Position numbers and translations under genes: made by a program. This document shows positions 60,660 through 64,000 of a DNA stretch of 64,000 bases, piece by piece. How positions within the stretch are numbered: position 1 is the stretch's first letter; each line of letters opens with the position of its first letter. A model generated the notes under the pieces. That model did no database searches. It was not told where the DNA came from and saw only the letters and a list, made by a program, of their open reading frames with translations. Origin of the DNA: Desulfobacter sp. (GTDB lineage: Bacteria; Desulfobacterota; Desulfobacteria; Desulfobacterales; Desulfobacteraceae); the NCBI GenBank assembly GCA_028768525.1, contig CP054837.1, forward strand, positions 2,090,001 to 2,154,000, written 5' to 3'.

Positions 60660-61357
60660 TGGATATTGAACTGATCAAAGAATGCCTGCCCCAGCTCATT
60701 GACGGCACCCTTTTGACCCTGAAGCTGGTGGCGGTGACCATGGTGGCCGGCATCATACTGGCCGTTCCCCTGGCCCTGATGCGAAATGCAAAATCAAAAC
60801 TCTTAAGCCTGACGGCCTACGGATATATTTATTTTTTCAGGGGGACCCCGCTCCTGGTCCAGCTGTTTATCATCTATTACGGGTTTTCCCAGTTTGAATG
60901 GATCCGGGCATCGTTTCTCTGGACCTTTCTGGGGGACAGCTATTGGTGCTCGGTCATCGCCTTTACCCTGAACACAGCCGCCTATGCCGGAGAAATCATC
61001 CGGGGGGCCATCCTTTCGGTGCAAAAGGGACAGATTGAAGCGGCGGTTTCCGTCGGCATGTCCAGATTCAAGATATACAGGCGGATCATCGGCCCCCAGG
61101 CGTCCCTCATCGCCCTGCCCGGGTATTCCAACGAACTGGTGCTCATGATGAAGGGAACATCCCTGGCCTCCACCGTGGCTTTGCTGGAGATCACAGGCAT
61201 CACCCGGAACCTTATTGCAGAGACCTTTATGCCCATTGAGCTCTTCTTTATCGCCGGGTGCATCTACATGATCCTGTCCACGGTGTTTATCTTTATTCTT
61301 TCCCTGGCGGAAAAGCGGATGAGCCGGTTCAGGACCCCGGCGCGGTCGGCAGCCTGA
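60659..61357 (+). CDS. Polar amino-acid ABC permease (HisM-like)
   Basis: A 232-residue permease, partner of the HisQ-like protein, with about five helices. FRGTPLLVQLFIIYYGFSQ (about 58-76) is the HisM signature, and the EAA loop is KGQIEAAVSVGMSRFKIYRRIIGPQASLIALPG (about 118-150). It forms a heterodimeric channel with the preceding gene product, as in HisQM and OccQM. Confidence 0.92.
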   Translation: MDIELIKECLPQLIDGTLLTLKLVAVTMVAGIILAVPLALMRNAKSKLLSLTAYGYIYFFRGTPLLVQLFIIYYGFSQFEWIRASFLWTFLGDSYWCSVIAFTLNTAAYAGEIIRGAILSVQKGQIEAAVSVGMSRFKIYRRIIGPQASLIALPGYSNELVLMMKGTSLASTVALLEITGITRNLIAETFMPIELFFIAGCIYMILSTVFIFILSLAEKRMSRFRTPARSAA

Positions 61358-61441
61358 CAATTGCCCTATTGTTTTTGGCCGGATTTTGGTTTACACCTGA
61401 CCTTTGAAACGTTCATTTTCTAGTGAAAACGGGGGGAAACC

Positions 61442-62317
61442 ATGAATGTCTGCGTCGAAGGGAATGTACTGGAAGAGCTGCTGGGACTGCTGAGCCTGGA
61501 AAAAATCGAAGAAAACATCTTCAGGGGCCAAAGCCAGGACCTGGGCTACGGCAATGTTTTCGGGGGCCAGGTCCTGGGCCAGGCCCTGTCTGCGGCCTCC
61601 CGGACGGTTGACAATCAGCTTGCCGCCCACAGCATCCACGGTTATTTCATGCGGGCCGGTGATGCCGCCCTGCCCATTGTCTATTCAGTGGATCCCATCC
61701 GGGACGGCCGGACCTTTTCCACCCGGCGGGTCAAGGCCGTGCAAAAGGGACGGGCCATTTTTTCCATGTCCGTTTCATTTCACAAAGGCGAAGCCGGATA
61801 CTCCCACCAGGACCCCATGCCCGATGTCCCCGGCCCCGAAGGCCTGGAGTCTGAACTTGCAATGGCCCGCCGCCTGGCCAAGCATATCCCTAAAAAAATC
61901 CTGGAAAAACTGCTCTGCGACAAACCCATTGAAATCCGTGTGGCCAACCCGGTAAACCCCTTTGACCCCAAACCCATGCCCCCCAACAAATACGTCTGGT
62001 TCAGGGCCATCGGAAAGCTCCCGGACGATCCAGCCGTCCACCGGTATATGCTGGCTTATGCCTCGGATTTCCACCTGGTGTCCACCGCCCTTTACCCCCA
62101 TGCCAAAACCTTCTGGTCTCCGGACATGCAGGTGGCCAGCCTGGACCACGCCATCTGGTTCCACCGGGACTTCCGCATGGACGACTGGCTGCTGCACGCC
62201 ACCCGCAGCCCCTGCGCCGACAATGGCCGGGGACTTAACTTCGGCGCCGTGTATACCCGTGAGGGCAAACTGGTGGCGTCCGTGGCCCAGGAGGGGCTGC
62301 TTCGGCGTTTAGACTAA
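61442..62317 (+). CDS. tesB: Acyl-CoA thioesterase II
   Basis: A 291-residue double hotdog thioesterase that hydrolyses acyl-CoA to the free acid and CoA. The length and layout match E. coli TesB (286 residues). N-terminal NVFGGQVLGQAL and HSIHGYFMRAGD mark the first hotdog; AYASDFHLV and ASLDHAIWFH the second. The catalytic triad aligns as Asp209, Ser233 (Thr in E. coli) and Gln283 in VAQEGL. It is 84 bases after the ABC genes and may be co-transcribed or have its own promoter; a GAAACGTTCATTTT stretch just upstream faintly resembles the TetR site at 49808. Confidence 0.93.
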   Translation: MNVCVEGNVLEELLGLLSLEKIEENIFRGQSQDLGYGNVFGGQVLGQALSAASRTVDNQLAAHSIHGYFMRAGDAALPIVYSVDPIRDGRTFSTRRVKAVQKGRAIFSMSVSFHKGEAGYSHQDPMPDVPGPEGLESELAMARRLAKHIPKKILEKLLCDKPIEIRVANPVNPFDPKPMPPNKYVWFRAIGKLPDDPAVHRYMLAYASDFHLVSTALYPHAKTFWSPDMQVASLDHAIWFHRDFRMDDWLLHATRSPCADNGRGLNFGAVYTREGKLVASVAQEGLLRRLD

Positions 62318-62336
62318 TCCTGAACCCATGCGGTGA

Positions 62337-62981
62337 TCAGATAAGCTGGCTGCGGATGAGCCGGGCCAGCCGGTAACCGACCATGGCGATGCACTCTGCA
62401 TCCAGAATTCTTTCCACATCCGGCCGGAAGAGGACCGAACAGGTGGCGGGAAACCCCTCTTCGGCACCATTGGCCAGTACCAGCATGGGCATTTTTGGCA
62501 GGGCATTGATTTCCAGGGCCAGATCGTAGTTCAGGGAGATGCCGGGCACAGCGGCATTGAGGGACCGGAACGCTTCCGGCCCGAGTGGCAGGCGGCCGGC
62601 CAGCGCCTGGGAAATCACCATTTCCACATTGTCCCTGAAATAAACGGTGAGGGGGCCGGAATCCTTAAGGTCCCTGAATCCGGTCCAATCCTTTTTTTCT
62701 CGGGGCCCGGGGCCTTCGGCGGACCGGTCCCGGGCCATGATCAGGTACCGGCAGAGAATGGCGCAGGTATCGTATTCCGCTTTCCGGCCGTCCCCGTCAA
62801 CAATGCCTGATGCAGATATGCGGCAGGGCCGGTTAAAATACTGAATTTCAATTTCCTGACCTTCCGGCCCGGCAACCACCCGGCCGCCGGTCAGGGGAGC
62901 CAGGGCCTTAAAATCCATTCCGCCCACCTGCCGGAGATATTCCTTATAATGCTGCTCAAATACCGGGGAAACCAAAGACAT
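62337..62981 (-). CDS. DUF3786-family protein
   Basis: A 214-residue protein of the DUF3786 family, found mainly in Desulfobacterota and other anaerobes. The start at 62981 (MSLVSPVFEQHYKEYL) has GGAGG ten bases upstream. Marks are IEIQYFNRPCRIS, CAILCRYLIMA and FPATCSVLFRPDVERILDAECIAMVGYRLARL. The function of the family is unknown. Conserved Cys in the YFNRPC and ATCSVLF stretches hint at metal or redox use. Convergent with tesB, 19 bases apart. Confidence 0.85.
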   Translation of the reverse strand: MSLVSPVFEQHYKEYLRQVGGMDFKALAPLTGGRVVAGPEGQEIEIQYFNRPCRISASGIVDGDGRKAEYDTCAILCRYLIMARDRSAEGPGPREKKDWTGFRDLKDSGPLTVYFRDNVEMVISQALAGRLPLGPEAFRSLNAAVPGISLNYDLALEINALPKMPMLVLANGAEEGFPATCSVLFRPDVERILDAECIAMVGYRLARLIRSQLI

Positions 62982-63075
62982 AACCGCCTCCGCAAAAAAG
63001 AATATATATATTGGGCAGAGTCTACATGGTGGAAAATGGGAAATCAAGAACCTTCCACGGCGGAAAGGCGGGGGG

Positions 63076-63534
63076 TTAGCCTATTGGCGTGGTGTCGTTT
63101 TCCAGTTCACCCGGATGTCTCTTCCCATCAACAAGGCCCTTTTTCTTTTTCACCACCCCTAACCAGATGGTCCGGATCATATTCGCCAGGACCAGGAGGA
63201 TGATCCCCCCCAGGATCCCCCAGGCTGCCGCATCGAACTGCGCTTTTCCTGCGGCGGCGGCATAGGCATAGGGCAGAACCGTGTTAAACAATACCACCAG
63301 GCCCCAGCCCATCACCTTGTGCCAGGCCAGGGCCCGACCGGCCAGGGAGTTGATCAGCCGGGCGGAACCAGCGACAAAGGCGGGCACCGTCACCATGTCC
63401 ATAAAGAGAAAGATCTGGGCATCAATTCCCCGGCTTTCCAGGAGGTCCCCGAAAATCTGATATTTGAGGATGTCATAGATCCATAGGAGAATAACCCCGC
63501 CGAGTTCATGGGACCGCCGGATTCTGAAATTCAC
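63076..63534 (-). CDS. Small membrane protein coupled to the Lgt-like gene
   Basis: A 152-residue protein that I do not recognise. It starts with GTG directly after the TAG stop of the upstream gene, with no gap, so its translation depends on that gene. Three or four hydrophobic segments are visible: near 12-28, 42-60, 73-92 and 102-124, followed by a basic, soluble tail. FLFMDMVTVPAFVAGSARLINSLAG and WHKVMGWGLVVLFN (each in part) give no family. Strict coupling suggests that it works with the Lgt-like protein. Confidence 0.7.
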   Translation of the reverse strand: MNFRIRRSHELGGVILLWIYDILKYQIFGDLLESRGIDAQIFLFMDMVTVPAFVAGSARLINSLAGRALAWHKVMGWGLVVLFNTVLPYAYAAAAGKAQFDAAAWGILGGIILLVLANMIRTIWLGVVKKKKGLVDGKRHPGELENDTTPIG

Positions 63535-64000
63535 CTATATATTATCCTCAACCACATGGAAGGCGATCCTGGAGCCGGTGACGGAACTTCTGCCGCAGTG
63601 AAGGAAGGAGACCATCCAGACCCCCTGGGCAAAAAGGATCATCCAGGGGGTCCACAGGGCCGTGATGCCCGTGCGCACATCCACCGCCGCCGTAACCGAC
63701 ACCGGTGAAAAGACCAGCATCAGGCCGATATATCCCACGGCAACCAGGGCCATGATCTGGTAAATGGAAAACTTGCGGTCGCCCCGGTAGTCGGCCCTGA
63801 AGAACTCGGAGACCACCCGCCAGACCTGGGTGACCACCATGGTTTCGATAAGCGCAGCGCCTGCCATGCCCTCCAGAAAAAGCCAGGTCCCGGCCAGGCC
63901 GGACAGGGCATAGAGGACGGCAGTAATGATCTGGATGGGGATCATTTTTTTCCCCTCCATATGGGCGGCATAGGCAACCTTTTTAGTGGCACCGGTGAAT
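63535..64000 (-). CDS. Lgt-like membrane protein, 5' end outside window
   Basis: The frame is open from the window edge to the stop at 63535, giving at least 155 residues; an internal ATG at 63960 is not necessarily the start. The stretch VVTQVWRVVSEFFRADYRGDRKFSIYQIMALVAVGYIG, read in parts, resembles the C-terminal signature of prolipoprotein diacylglyceryl transferase (EFFR-D-RG...S-Q). Its N-terminal catalytic half lies outside the window, so activity cannot be judged. Several membrane helices are present. The next gene is fused to its stop (TAG-GTG). Another Lgt-fold enzyme is possible. Confidence 0.6.
   Translation of the reverse strand, partial: FTGATKKVAYAAHMEGKKMIPIQIITAVLYALSGLAGTWLFLEGMAGAALIETMVVTQVWRVVSEFFRADYRGDRKFSIYQIMALVAVGYIGLMLVFSPVSVTAAVDVRTGITALWTPWMILFAQGVWMVSFLHCGRSSVTGSRIAFHVVEDNI

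Overview
The window is GC-rich and densely packed, with no rRNA, tRNA, CRISPR array, insertion sequence or phage gene that I can see. The gene set suggests an anaerobic, metabolically versatile Desulfobacterota (Desulfobacteraceae-like sulfate reducer): a tungsten-type aldehyde:ferredoxin oxidoreductase with a polyferredoxin partner, iron alcohol dehydrogenases, a large acyl-CoA dehydrogenase/ETF cluster, DUF2284 and DUF3786 proteins, many TetR regulators and large sensor proteins. The taxonomic call is inference from gene content.

Left part (1-15.3 kb): a partial secreted N-acetylmuramoyl-L-alanine amidase (-); a VOC protein, a FIST sensor and a membrane class III nucleotide cyclase in a tight + strand run; an FAD-dependent amine/amino-acid oxidase (-); a two-gene RND efflux system; a 973-residue Cache/HAMP/PAS histidine kinase; a GntR/FCD regulator; and a crotonase-family protein. 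The GntR gene and the distant oxidase gene carry the same GGTATACC operator-like palindrome.

15.4-21.5 kb is one + strand operon with a visible promoter and an overlapping palindrome: an unknown 176-residue protein, an iron-ADH paralogue that has lost two of four metal ligands, an intact iron-ADH, an AOR, a four-cluster ferredoxin and a TetR regulator. It looks like a redox module linking alcohol, aldehyde and acid to ferredoxin. 21.6-33.6 kb is phosphate-flavoured: an OprO/OprP-like porin, a chemoreceptor, a DUF47-PiT-CYTH-like operon with a divergent LysR gene, a PPX1/Prune-type DHH phosphoesterase, an unknown membrane protein and a DASS-type anion transporter. 33.9-38.8 kb holds a TrpXYZ-like ABC importer (-) and a chemoreceptor (+).

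38.9-53.3 kb is a run of fourteen - strand genes for acyl-CoA metabolism: MoxR ATPase, CoxE-like VWA protein, acyl-CoA dehydrogenase, ETF beta and alpha, acyl-CoA dehydrogenase, TetR, APH-type kinase, SDR, two large DmdC-like acyl-CoA dehydrogenases flanking a 3-hydroxyacyl-CoA dehydrogenase, and a crotonase. Two matching TetR-type operators lie in front of the ETF genes and of the ACAD-TetR-kinase genes. The kinase/ACAD/SDR trio resembles the LvaA/LvaC/LvaD logic of 4-hydroxyacyl-CoA degradation; this is the best candidate for an uncharacterised pathway. A divergent TetR gene and an M24-family protein with altered metal ligands follow (53.4-55.5 kb).

Right end (55.5-64 kb): a more AT-rich patch with a small membrane protein and a DUF2284 protein; a sigma-54-type promoter reading into an SDR gene and a polar amino-acid ABC importer, then an acyl-CoA thioesterase II gene; and, on the - strand, a DUF3786 protein, a small membrane protein and the 3' part of an Lgt-like membrane protein running off the window.
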